Assembly (NCBI GenBank): GCA_958436045.1
Contig: CAUBIP010000039.1
Location: 1-15,169, forward strand
Reading direction: 5' to 3'
DNA: 15,169 nt
From: an uncultured Oscillospiraceae bacterium
Lineage (GTDB): Bacteria; Bacillota; Clostridia; Oscillospirales; Oscillospiraceae
In this document: positions 1 to 6,866 of the stretch, piece by piece
Layout of the letters: each line of letters begins with the position of its first letter
Position numbering within the stretch: the first letter of the stretch is position 1
The notes under the pieces: model-generated
Told to the model about the DNA's origin: nothing
Database searches by the model: none
The model's input: only the letters and a program-made list of their open reading frames with translations
Position numbers and translations under genes: made by a program

Positions 1-69
1 GCGGCGATCGGTCTGACGGGCGTTTCCGTGGTGCTGTCGTATCGTGTTGCGAAGCAATTTGAAGAATAA
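1..69 (+). CDS. C-terminal end of a membrane protein upstream of atpB (AtpI/AtpZ-like?), partial
   Basis: The first 22 codons of the window read in frame to a TAA at 67-69. They encode a short hydrophobic stretch (AAIGLTGVSVVLSYRVAKQF) with a charged tail, so this is the last transmembrane segment of a small membrane protein. A small membrane protein (subunit I, or an AtpZ-like protein) often precedes atpB in bacterial ATP synthase operons, so that identity is inferred from position. The visible residues are too few to prove a family. The start lies outside the window. Confidence 0.5.
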   Translation, partial: AAIGLTGVSVVLSYRVAKQFEE

Positions 70-77
70 TCAGCGCG

Positions 78-98
78 GCGCGGGCAAATAGCCCGTGC
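78..98 (+). other. Stem-loop in the leader of atpB
   Basis: GCGCGGGC at 78-85 pairs with GCCCGTGC at 91-98 (one G-U pair) around the loop AAATA. No T-run follows, so it is not a classical terminator. It lies between the upstream stop and atpB and could affect mRNA stability or partial readthrough. That role is inference. Confidence 0.35.
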
Positions 99-131
99 GG
101 CGAAATTCCAGATAGGGGGTGCAGGCGGAGC

Positions 132-824
132 ATGCACGATTCTGTTGTTTTTAAAATCTTTGGTCTGGAGGTCACCAACGTCATTGTCGCCAGCTGGGTG
201 ATCATGCTGCTGTTGGTCGTCTTTTCTATCCTCGCCACGCGAAAGATGAAGGATGTCCCCGGGGTGCTGCAGAATATCGCGGAATGGGCGGTAGAGGCGC
301 TGCAGAATTTCTTCGGCGGGATCCTGGGCCAGTGGCGAATGCGGCGCTATTTCCCGGCATTGGCGACATTCTTTATTTTTATTGTCATTTCCAACTACTC
401 GGGCCTACTTCCCGGTATCGGCCATTTCAAAGGCTATGCCACGCCGACGGCGAACCTCTCTGTCACAGCGGCCCTCAGCCTGTGTGCGTTTGTGATGATC
501 CATGGCCTGGGCTTCAAGGAGCGGGGCGTGGGCAATTATCTCAAGAGCTTCCTCAAGCCGTTTGCGGTGCTCCTGCCGCTGACGCTGATCGAGCAGATCG
601 TGCGCCCGGTCTCCCTGGCGCTGCGGCTGTATGGTAACCTGTACGGTGAGGAGCAGGTCGGCGAGCAGTTGGCGGAGGTATTTCCGCTGATATTGCCGCT
701 GCTGATTAAAGTGTTGAGCTTGATCTTCTGCCTGGTGCAGGCCATGGTATTTACGATGCTGCTGGCTATTTTCCTGGCAGAATCCACAGAAGGGGCAGAG
801 GAACGTCTGCCGCAGCATGGATAA
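132..824 (+). CDS. atpB: F1Fo ATP synthase subunit a
   Basis: This is the 230-residue membrane subunit a of Fo, which forms the two proton half-channels next to the c-ring. The conserved block RPVSLALRLYGNLYG carries the essential Arg at R165. Other family marks are LIEQIVRP (E154) just before it, PTANLS at 105-110 and a C-terminal hydrophobic hairpin (about 183-216). The N-terminus has a first membrane helix at about 14-35. The length is normal for a short Firmicutes-type subunit a. A purine-rich GGGGGT and GGCGGAG stretch lies 5-15 bases before the ATG. atpE follows after 38 bases, consistent with one transcript. Confidence 0.97.
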   Translation: MHDSVVFKIFGLEVTNVIVASWVIMLLLVVFSILATRKMKDVPGVLQNIAEWAVEALQNFFGGILGQWRMRRYFPALATFFIFIVISNYSGLLPGIGHFKGYATPTANLSVTAALSLCAFVMIHGLGFKERGVGNYLKSFLKPFAVLLPLTLIEQIVRPVSLALRLYGNLYGEEQVGEQLAEVFPLILPLLIKVLSLIFCLVQAMVFTMLLAIFLAESTEGAEERLPQHG

Positions 825-862
825 CAGATAAAAACAGAACGAATATTTAGGAGGAATTTACT

Positions 863-1090
863 ATGGGTTCGGGTTTGATCGCGCTGGGCGCAGCATTGGC
901 AATTGCATTGAGTACCATCGGGCCGGGCATCGGTCAGGGCATCGCATCGGGTAAGGCACTGGAGGCCATGGCCCGCCAGCCGGAGATGTACGGCAAGATT
1001 CAGACGAATATGATCCTGGCGATGGCGCTGATGGAAGCGCTGGCAATTTATGGCCTGCTGATTTCTTTTATGCTGGTCGCAAAGATCTGA
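863..1090 (+). CDS. atpE: F1Fo ATP synthase subunit c
   Basis: This 75-residue two-helix proteolipid forms the rotating ring of Fo. The first helix carries the Gly-rich packing motif GPGIGQG (20-26). The polar loop is ARQPE (37-41). The second helix carries the ion-binding carboxylate E58 in MEALAIYGLL. That block resembles the chloroplast and cyanobacterial MEALTIYGLV more than the Na+-binding ESTGIYSL type: Q25 and Y63 are kept, but the Ser after the Glu is Ala59. Proton coupling is therefore the better guess. The start is set by AGGAGG at 849-854, eight bases before the ATG. Confidence 0.97.
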   Translation: MGSGLIALGAALAIALSTIGPGIGQGIASGKALEAMARQPEMYGKIQTNMILAMALMEALAIYGLLISFMLVAKI

Positions 1091-1115
1091 TTGGGTAAGA
1101 AGCGGGGCGGAACGT

Positions 1116-1601
1116 ATGAGTATTAACCTCTCAGAGGTCATCTTGACCGTTGTGAATTTTATCGTGCTGATGCTTTTGCTCAATCAGTTCCTGTATAAGC
1201 CGGTCGTCAAGTTTATGGATGAGCGAAAGGCGCGCATCCAGGCTGGGCTCGACGCCCAAGCGGAGGCCGAGCAGGCGCTGGAAAATTGCCAGCAGTCGCT
1301 GCAGGCGGAGCTGACGGAGACGCACCAGCAGTCCAAGCAGTTGGAGTCTTCCATCCGGCGCGAGGCGCATGGCAAGTGCGATGCCCTCCTGGAGGATGCG
1401 GCGAAGCAGGCCCAGGCGCAGAAGCAGGATGTCGCGGCGCAGATGCTGCACGAAGAGCAGGTGCAATACGCCGCGCTCCATGCCCAGCTGCCGCAGCTGG
1501 TGGAGGCGCTGGCCGGGCATCTGCTGCAGGACGAGGCAGCGGCGCAGCGCAACGCTGCAGAGATTACAGCCTGCGTCGAAGCGGTCGGGCAGACGGTTTA
1601 A
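1116..1601 (+). CDS. atpF: F1Fo ATP synthase subunit b (first b-type subunit)
   Basis: This 161-residue peripheral-stalk subunit has one N-terminal membrane helix (about 7-27), then the juxtamembrane block FLYKPVVKFMDERKARI typical of b subunits. A long Glu/Gln/Ala-rich helix follows to about residue 115 and should form the stator coiled coil. The start has only a weak GGGGCGG ribosome site. It probably pairs with the b-type N-terminus of the next gene to make a hetero-dimeric stalk, as b and b' do in cyanobacteria. The protein ends directly before a small hairpin and a 91-base gap. Confidence 0.92.
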   Translation: MSINLSEVILTVVNFIVLMLLLNQFLYKPVVKFMDERKARIQAGLDAQAEAEQALENCQQSLQAELTETHQQSKQLESSIRREAHGKCDALLEDAAKQAQAQKQDVAAQMLHEEQVQYAALHAQLPQLVEALAGHLLQDEAAAQRNAAEITACVEAVGQTV

Positions 1602-1615
1602 GCGGACCGTTTTTC
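1592..1615 (+). terminator. Weak hairpin plus T-run at the end of atpF (possible attenuator)
   Basis: ACGGT at 1593-1597 can pair with ACCGT at 1606-1610 around an eight-base loop, followed by five T. The stem is only five pairs and overlaps the atpF stop codon. At best this is a leaky attenuator within the operon. Downstream, at 1632-1643, lies a perfect 12-base CG palindrome (CCGCCG/CGGCGG). Neither has a proven role. Confidence 0.3.
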
Positions 1616-1692
1616 AAGAATAAAACGCGTGCCGCCGCGGCGGTACGGATGCTGAAGTTACCTTATTTGCTGGAAAGAAAGGAGGGAGGTAA

Positions 1693-3945
1693 ATGACGCT
1701 CAAGGAATTTATCTTTGCTCTGATCAACTTTTTGATCCTGGCGTTTGCGCTGTATAAGATCGGGCGCAAGATGGTCGTCAAGATTTTTGCGACCCGGCGG
1801 GATAAGATTCGAGATTCTTTGGAAAAATCTGAGCAGGCAAAGGAAAATGCCAAGCAGATCGCGCAGAAAATGGAGACCTCCCGGGAAGAAAACGCGCGGC
1901 AGTGTGAGCAGTTGACTGCCGATGCGCAGAAAGCGGGGCGGGAGCGGGCGGACGCGATCCTGCGGAACGGCGAAGCCAGCGCCCAGCAGACCCTGCAGGA
2001 GGTCGGCGAACTGGAGCGCCAGCTGCGCGACGAGATGCAGTCGAAGCTGGCCCGCCAGACGGTTACCCAGGTGGCAGAGCTAACGGGACAGGCATTGCGG
2101 TCCCCGGCCTTTGACCCGTATCGGGCAAAGCTGGTCGATCAGGATTTAACAGCGCTCCGGAAATCGCTGCAGGCTTACCCCAGTGACCGTCTGCGTCTGC
2201 AGACTCGGGGTCTGCTCCAGGCCAGCGTCTGGTCAGCGGAGCCGTTGCGGGCAGAGGAGCGCGACAGCCTGCGCCAGATGCTGCAGGAGACATTTGCGGA
2301 GAACGGGCGGCAGTACCAGATCCAACTGCAGACAGAGGTCGACCCTGCCCAGATCGCGGGCCTGTGCCTGCAGGTGGGCGATACAGTTTATGACGGAACA
2401 ATCCGCCACCAGCTGGAGCTGCTGACGGAGAATATCCCGCCAGTGGATAGCGCCAAGGGCGAACTTCTCCATAGCATTACAGAAATTCTGCAGCAGGCGG
2501 ACTGCAATCTGGATATTTACCAGGTCGGTACCGTCACCCAGGTTTATGACGGCATCTGCCGTATCTCTGGCTTGGCGGATTGTATGGCGGGCGAGATGCT
2601 CAAATTCCATAGCGGGATCATCGGTATGGTGCAGGACCTGGAGCCGGACAATGTCGGCTGTGTCCTGCTGGGCAATTACTCCCGCATTCAGAAGGGCGAC
2701 GCAGTGCGCCGGACGGGCCACGTCATGAGCGTGCCGGTGGGCGATGCCCTCATTGGCCGTGTCGTCAATGCACTGGGCGAACCGGTGGACGGTCAGGGTG
2801 TCATTCACACCAGCCAGAGCCGTCCAATCGAGAGCCCAGCCCCCAGCGTGCTGGACCGGCAGTCGGTCTCGGTCCCGCTGCAGACCGGCCTCAAGGCCGT
2901 CGATGCCCTGGTCCCCATCGGCCGCGGGCAGCGTGAGCTGATCATTGGCGATCGGCAGACCGGTAAGACGGCCATTGCCCTGGATACCATTATCAACCAG
3001 AAGGGCAAGGATGTCATTTGTATTTATGTCGCCATCGGGCAGAAGGAGTCTACGGTGGCGGGTGTTGTCAAGAAGCTGCGCCAGACCGGCGCAATGGAGT
3101 ATTCCATCGTCGTCTGCGCCCATGCTTCGGAAGCTGCGCCGATGCTCTATATCGCGCCGTACGCCGGCGCTGCTATGGCAGAGTATTTTATGTATCAGGG
3201 CCGCGATGTGCTGATCGTTTACGACGATCTATCCAAGCAGGCAGTGGCCTACCGTGAGATTTCTCTGATTCTGCAGCGGCCGCCCGGACGCGAGGCGTAC
3301 CCCGGCGACGTGTTCTATCTCCACTCCCGCCTATTGGAGCGGGCAGCGCGTCTGAGCAAGGAAGCCGGTGGCGGCAGCATCACCGCACTGCCGATCATCG
3401 AGACGCAGGCGGGCGATATCTCCGCCTATATCCCGACCAACGTTATTTCCATCACCGACGGTCAGATCTTCCTGGAGACGGACCTGTTCCACTCCGGTGT
3501 GCGTCCAGCCATCAATGTTGGCTTGTCTGTCTCCCGTGTCGGCGGCGCGGCCCAGCTGGGCGCGATGAAGCAGACGGCGGGCCAGCTGCGTATGGACCTG
3601 GCCCAGTACCGCGAGCTGGCGTCCTTTGCCCAGTTTGGCTCTGACCTGGACCAGGCGACCCGCAAGACCCTGCATCGCGGCGAGCGGATGACAGAAATCC
3701 TGAAGCAGAAGCAGTATCAGCCGATGTCTGCGACGGATCAGATCATTATTATTTTTGCTGCGAGCCACGGCTATTGTGACGACATCGAAGTGGTAGACAT
3801 CGCCCGCTTTGAGACGGAACTGATTGCCTACGTACACAAGAACGACCCGGAACTGACCGACGTGGTCTGCTCCGGCAAAAAGCTGGATGAGACGGCAATC
3901 AAGCGTCTATCCCAGACGATTGAAGCATTCAAAAAGCTGTTTTAA
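1693..3945 (+). CDS. atpA: Fused ATP synthase b'-delta-alpha polypeptide (atpF'-atpH-atpA)
   Basis: One 750-residue frame joins three stator/F1 parts. Residues 5-22 are a b-type membrane helix, and about 35-135 a charged coiled coil. Residues about 168-245 match the delta C-terminal domain, with the signature DPAQIAGLCLQVGD and the following YDGTIRHQLELL (217-244). From about 251 on it is a complete alpha subunit: VGTV (278-281), Walker A GDRQTGKT (419-426), the alpha-specific IGQKEST (448-454), VYDD (509-512) and the Arg finger R615 in VSRVGGAAQ. The start follows a strong GGAGGGAGG site. The N-terminal six-helix domain of delta seems absent. The first 250 residues are built like the long b subunit of N-type alternate ATPases (b plus a delta-like tail), from memory of that family. 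Alpha is needed in three copies and b/delta in fewer, so internal initiation or processing may occur. Confidence 0.93.
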   Translation: MTLKEFIFALINFLILAFALYKIGRKMVVKIFATRRDKIRDSLEKSEQAKENAKQIAQKMETSREENARQCEQLTADAQKAGRERADAILRNGEASAQQTLQEVGELERQLRDEMQSKLARQTVTQVAELTGQALRSPAFDPYRAKLVDQDLTALRKSLQAYPSDRLRLQTRGLLQASVWSAEPLRAEERDSLRQMLQETFAENGRQYQIQLQTEVDPAQIAGLCLQVGDTVYDGTIRHQLELLTENIPPVDSAKGELLHSITEILQQADCNLDIYQVGTVTQVYDGICRISGLADCMAGEMLKFHSGIIGMVQDLEPDNVGCVLLGNYSRIQKGDAVRRTGHVMSVPVGDALIGRVVNALGEPVDGQGVIHTSQSRPIESPAPSVLDRQSVSVPLQTGLKAVDALVPIGRGQRELIIGDRQTGKTAIALDTIINQKGKDVICIYVAIGQKESTVAGVVKKLRQTGAMEYSIVVCAHASEAAPMLYIAPYAGAAMAEYFMYQGRDVLIVYDDLSKQAVAYREISLILQRPPGREAYPGDVFYLHSRLLERAARLSKEAGGGSITALPIIETQAGDISAYIPTNVISITDGQIFLETDLFHSGVRPAINVGLSVSRVGGAAQLGAMKQTAGQLRMDLAQYRELASFAQFGSDLDQATRKTLHRGERMTEILKQKQYQPMSATDQIIIIFAASHGYCDDIEVVDIARFETELIAYVHKNDPELTDVVCSGKKLDETAIKRLSQTIEAFKKLF
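2427..2445 (+). promoter_or_regulatory. Candidate internal ribosome site and GTG start for free alpha subunit
   Basis: GGAG at 2427-2430 lies 12 bases before an in-frame GTG at 2443 (residue V251 of the fusion). Starting there would give a 500-residue protein, a normal alpha length, with VGTV about 27 residues in, where ordinary alpha subunits have it. The spacing is longer than ideal, so initiation would be modest. This is an inference from position and length only. Confidence 0.3.
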
Positions 3946-3976
3946 GAAATAATCCCAGCCAAAGGAGGTGGATGGC

Positions 3977-4843
3977 ATGGCAAATATCCGTGGGCTGCGC
4001 AGCCGCATCAAGGGCATTACCAGCACGCAGCAGATCACCAAGGCCATGAAGATGGTTGCCGTCGCGAAGCTGCGCCGGACGCAGGCCGCAATGAATGCCA
4101 TGCGCCCCTTCAGCGCCCAGTGCGGCCAAGTAATGCATACGCTGTGCAGCAGCGGCATGGAGCTGACCCATCCATTGCTGACACCGCGGGCAAAGCCGAA
4201 GCGGGTGACGTATGTTGTCGTTGTCGGCAACCGGGGCCTGTGCGGCGCGTATAACCTGAATCTGCTGCGCTTTTTTGAGCAGCGGGCCGCGGCGCAGCGT
4301 GTGCCGTATGATGTTATCGTCGTCGGGCGCTGGCAGACGGATGCACTGCTGCATCTGCCGCTGGTGCGGACGTTTGATACCTTCAGTGATACGCCCTCTC
4401 CCCAGGAATGCAATGAAATTTTAGAGGTGTGTCGGGCGCGGTTCCTCGCAGGCGAGACAGATGCGGTCTATCTTGTCTACCAGCGCTTTGTCAACGCGCT
4501 GACCCAGGAGCCGACGGAGCTGCAGCTGCTGCCCATCGCGGCACCGTCGCAGAAAAAGGCGGCGGGCGGCCGGCAGCTGGACTATCAGTTTGAGCCGGAC
4601 CGGGAGGAGATTCTCGCGAAGACCGTCGAGCTCTATCTCAGCAGCACAGTCTATGCGGCGCTGCTGGAAGCCAAATCTGGCGAACACAGCGCGAGAATTA
4701 CAGCAATGAGCGCCGCTTCGGATAACACGGAGGAGCTGATCCAAAAGTTGAGTCTGGAGCTCAACCGGGCGCGGCAGGCGCAGATCACGACAGAAATTTC
4801 CGAAATTGTCGGCGGCGCATCAGCGCTGGAGCATAAGAAATAA
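3977..4843 (+). CDS. atpG: F1Fo ATP synthase subunit gamma
   Basis: This 288-residue central-stalk subunit couples c-ring rotation to the catalytic sites. The N-terminal helix has the family block RSRIKGITSTQQITKAMKMVAVAKLRR. The central domain carries VGNRGLCGAYN. The C-terminal helix ends with the conserved run from ITAMSAASDNTEELI to NRARQAQITTEISEIVGG. I chose ATG 3977 because AGGAGG at 3963-3968 lies eight bases upstream; a GTG at 3968 overlaps that site and is rejected. Some 31 bases separate it from the fusion gene and 24 from atpD, so all are co-transcribed. Confidence 0.97.
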   Translation: MANIRGLRSRIKGITSTQQITKAMKMVAVAKLRRTQAAMNAMRPFSAQCGQVMHTLCSSGMELTHPLLTPRAKPKRVTYVVVVGNRGLCGAYNLNLLRFFEQRAAAQRVPYDVIVVGRWQTDALLHLPLVRTFDTFSDTPSPQECNEILEVCRARFLAGETDAVYLVYQRFVNALTQEPTELQLLPIAAPSQKKAAGGRQLDYQFEPDREEILAKTVELYLSSTVYAALLEAKSGEHSARITAMSAASDNTEELIQKLSLELNRARQAQITTEISEIVGGASALEHKK

Positions 4844-4867
4844 CAAGCAATCACGCAGGAGGATTCT

Positions 4868-6253
4868 ATGAAAAACGGTATCGTCAGAAAAGTAATCGGC
4901 CCTGTCGTGGATGTGCAGTTTCCCAATGGGCATCTGCCGGAAATCTATAACGCCATTGAGGTGACGGTCGAGGGCAGAAAGATTGTGATGGAGGCCGTGC
5001 AGCATCTGGGGCAGGACAGCGTACGTTGTATCTCCCTGTTTTCGACCGACGGCATGTCCCGCGGCTGCCAGGCGACGGACACGGGCCACCCAGTCACGAT
5101 GCCCGTCGGCGAGGCGACGCTGGGGCGGATGTTCAACGTCGTTGGCGAGCCCATTGACGGGAAGGGCGCGCTTGGCGATGTGCCCCGTCTGCCGATCCAC
5201 CGGCAGGCCCCGGCCTTTACCGATATCGTCCCCTCGACGGAAGTTTTGGAGACGGGCATCAAGGTCGTTGATCTGCTGGCACCATATGCCAAGGGCGGTA
5301 AGATCGGCCTGTTTGGCGGCGCGGGCGTCGGCAAAACGGTCCTTATTATGGAGCTGATTCGCAACATCGCCTATGAGCACGGCGGCTATTCCGTCTTCGC
5401 GGGCGTCGGCGAGCGTTCCCGTGAGGGCAATGATCTTTGGAATGAAATGAACGAGTCCGGCGTCATCAAAAAGACGGCGCTGGTCTTTGGCCAGATGAAC
5501 GAGCCTCCCGGAGCGAGACTCCGGGTGCCGCTGTCCGGGCTGACCATCGCGGAGAACTTCCGCGATAACAGCGGCCAGGACGTGCTGCTCTTTATTGATA
5601 ATATTTTCCGTTTCACCCAGGCGGGCAGCGAGGTCTCTGCGCTGCTGGGCAGAATGCCCTCCGCCGTCGGCTACCAGCCCACGCTGGCAACGGAAATGGG
5701 CGCGCTGCAGGAGCGCATCACGTCCACAAGAGAGGGCTCCGTTACCTCGGTCCAGGCGATCTATGTCCCGGCGGACGATCTGACAGACCCGGCTCCGGCC
5801 ACAACGTTTGCACATCTGGACGCCACGACGGTCCTTTCCCGCAGCATCGCGGAGCTTGGCATTTACCCGGCGGTCGACCCGCTGGATTCTACTTCGCGGA
5901 TCCTGGAGCCGGGTACCGTGGGCAAAAAGCACTATAAAACGGCGCAGGCTGTCCAGCAGGTACTGGAAAAGTACCGGGAGCTGCAGGATATCATCGCCGT
6001 CCTGGGCATGGATGAGCTGAGCAGCGAGGATAAAAAGACGGTCGCCAGAGCGCGCCGCATCCAGCGCTTCCTTTCCCAGCCGTTCCATGTGGCGGAGGTC
6101 TATACCGGCCTGCCCGGCTGCTATGTCCCCTTGAAGGAGACGATCCGCAGCTTCGAAGCGATCTTGGGCGGCGAGTGCGACAGCCTGCCGGAGCAGGCGT
6201 TCCTGAACTGCGGCACCATCGACGACGCCTACCAAAAGAGCAAGCAGCTCTAA
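4868..6253 (+). CDS. atpD: F1Fo ATP synthase subunit beta
   Basis: This 461-residue catalytic subunit of F1 hydrolyses or makes ATP. It has the N-terminal beta-barrel (IGPVVDVQFP), Walker A GGAGVGKT (150-157), the catalytic Glu in GERSREGND (E182) and Walker B LLFIDNIFRFTQAG (240-253). Further family blocks are ATTFAHLDATTVLSR (311-325) and, in the C-terminal lever domain, DELSSED (382-388), a variant of DELSEED. Length and motifs are normal. AGGAGG at 4857-4862 lies five bases before the ATG. Confidence 0.98.
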   Translation: MKNGIVRKVIGPVVDVQFPNGHLPEIYNAIEVTVEGRKIVMEAVQHLGQDSVRCISLFSTDGMSRGCQATDTGHPVTMPVGEATLGRMFNVVGEPIDGKGALGDVPRLPIHRQAPAFTDIVPSTEVLETGIKVVDLLAPYAKGGKIGLFGGAGVGKTVLIMELIRNIAYEHGGYSVFAGVGERSREGNDLWNEMNESGVIKKTALVFGQMNEPPGARLRVPLSGLTIAENFRDNSGQDVLLFIDNIFRFTQAGSEVSALLGRMPSAVGYQPTLATEMGALQERITSTREGSVTSVQAIYVPADDLTDPAPATTFAHLDATTVLSRSIAELGIYPAVDPLDSTSRILEPGTVGKKHYKTAQAVQQVLEKYRELQDIIAVLGMDELSSEDKKTVARARRIQRFLSQPFHVAEVYTGLPGCYVPLKETIRSFEAILGGECDSLPEQAFLNCGTIDDAYQKSKQL

Positions 6254-6284
6254 TGCCGCGCTGAATTTGGAAAAGGAGGCTTCT

Positions 6285-6539
6285 ATGCAGCAGGAGCAAT
6301 TGCATTTTCAGGTCGTGACAGCTGCTGGCACCGCTGTGGATGAGATGACCCGCTATGTCTCGCTGCCACTGGTTGGTGGCAGTGTCGGGATTCTGCCGGG
6401 CCATGCGCCCTTGCTGGCTGCCGTGGCGGCCGGTACGGCGATCTGCGACGACGGCGTGGACCGGAAAACCTTCCAGGTTTCAGACGGGATCGTGGAAGTG
6501 AGCGATAACCATGTCCTGGTTCTCTCCCAGCCGGTTTGA
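6285..6539 (+). CDS. atpC: F1Fo ATP synthase subunit epsilon, beta-sandwich domain only
   Basis: This 84-residue protein matches the N-terminal domain of epsilon: LHFQVVTAAGTAVDEMTRYVSLPLVGGSVGILPGHAPLLAAV and the closing strand KTFQVSDGIVEVSDNHVLVLS. The usual protein is about 130-140 residues. Here it stops right where the C-terminal helical hairpin would begin, and no helical-domain sequence is visible in other frames downstream. The domain kept is the one that contacts gamma and the c-ring; the missing one is the inhibitory arm. ATG 6285 is chosen because AGGAGG (6274-6279) sits five bases upstream; a TTG at 6267 precedes that site and is rejected. Confidence 0.93.
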   Translation: MQQEQLHFQVVTAAGTAVDEMTRYVSLPLVGGSVGILPGHAPLLAAVAAGTAICDDGVDRKTFQVSDGIVEVSDNHVLVLSQPV

Positions 6540-6575
6540 CGGCGGGGAGAGCGGCGGATTTCATAAATAATTTTC

Positions 6576-6613
6576 GTGCCCCGGGGCACCATGCTTTTCC
6601 TAGGAAAAGCATG
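6576..6613. repeat. Two abutting perfect palindromes downstream of atpC
   Basis: A 14-base palindrome (GTGCCCC/GGGGCAC, 6576-6589) is directly followed by a 24-base one (half-site CATGCTTTTCCT, 6590-6613). Both are perfect and have no central spacer. No T-run follows on either strand, so they are not standard terminators. In RNA they would form two stacked hairpins after the last atp gene, which could protect the 3' end. In DNA they could bind dimeric proteins. Confidence 0.6.
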
Positions 6614-6703
6614 AAAAGATTTGGGGGATGCTGTGCGGCAGGCGGCCCTTGTATTTGCGAGCGGCCTTTGAGCCGTGTGAATTCATTCAATTTTGCAAAT
6701 GAT

Positions 6704-6740
6704 CTGCCATGCCTGCTGCCGTCTGGTATGGCAGTTTTTT
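6704..6740 (+). terminator. Intrinsic terminator of the atp operon
   Basis: CTGCCATGCC (6704-6713) pairs with GGTATGGCAG (6725-6734), ten pairs with one G-U, around an 11-base loop. Six T follow immediately (6735-6740). It lies 165 bases after atpC and separates the ATP synthase operon from the glycosyltransferase genes. The 327-base gap between the genes otherwise holds the two palindromes. No convincing promoter is visible in 6741-6866, although TATACA at 6801 is a possible -10. Confidence 0.8.
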
Positions 6741-6866
6741 GCGATCCTTACGGGTAAGCCTCCGCTGGGCCAGAGAACTGCCAGGCGGGTGATTCTATGC
6801 TATACAAAAATTCGAGAAAAATCCCCGCTGGTGTGCCATGCGCCCAGCGTAAGGGACGGAGATGCC

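Noticed and set aside
3968..3979. GTG 3968 as the start of atpG
   Set aside because: The GTG overlaps the AGGAGG site itself; ATG 3977 has correct spacing and gives the usual gamma N-terminus.
4820..6235. 471-codon open frame on the minus strand opposite atpD
   Set aside because: It is antisense to a fully conserved beta subunit, has no recognisable motif or ribosome site, and is explained by GC-rich codon use leaving the opposite frame open.
6536..6757. A frameshifted C-terminal half of epsilon just after atpC
   Set aside because: The frame that overlaps the atpC stop encodes no Ala/Glu/Arg-rich helical hairpin and runs through two palindromes and the terminator.
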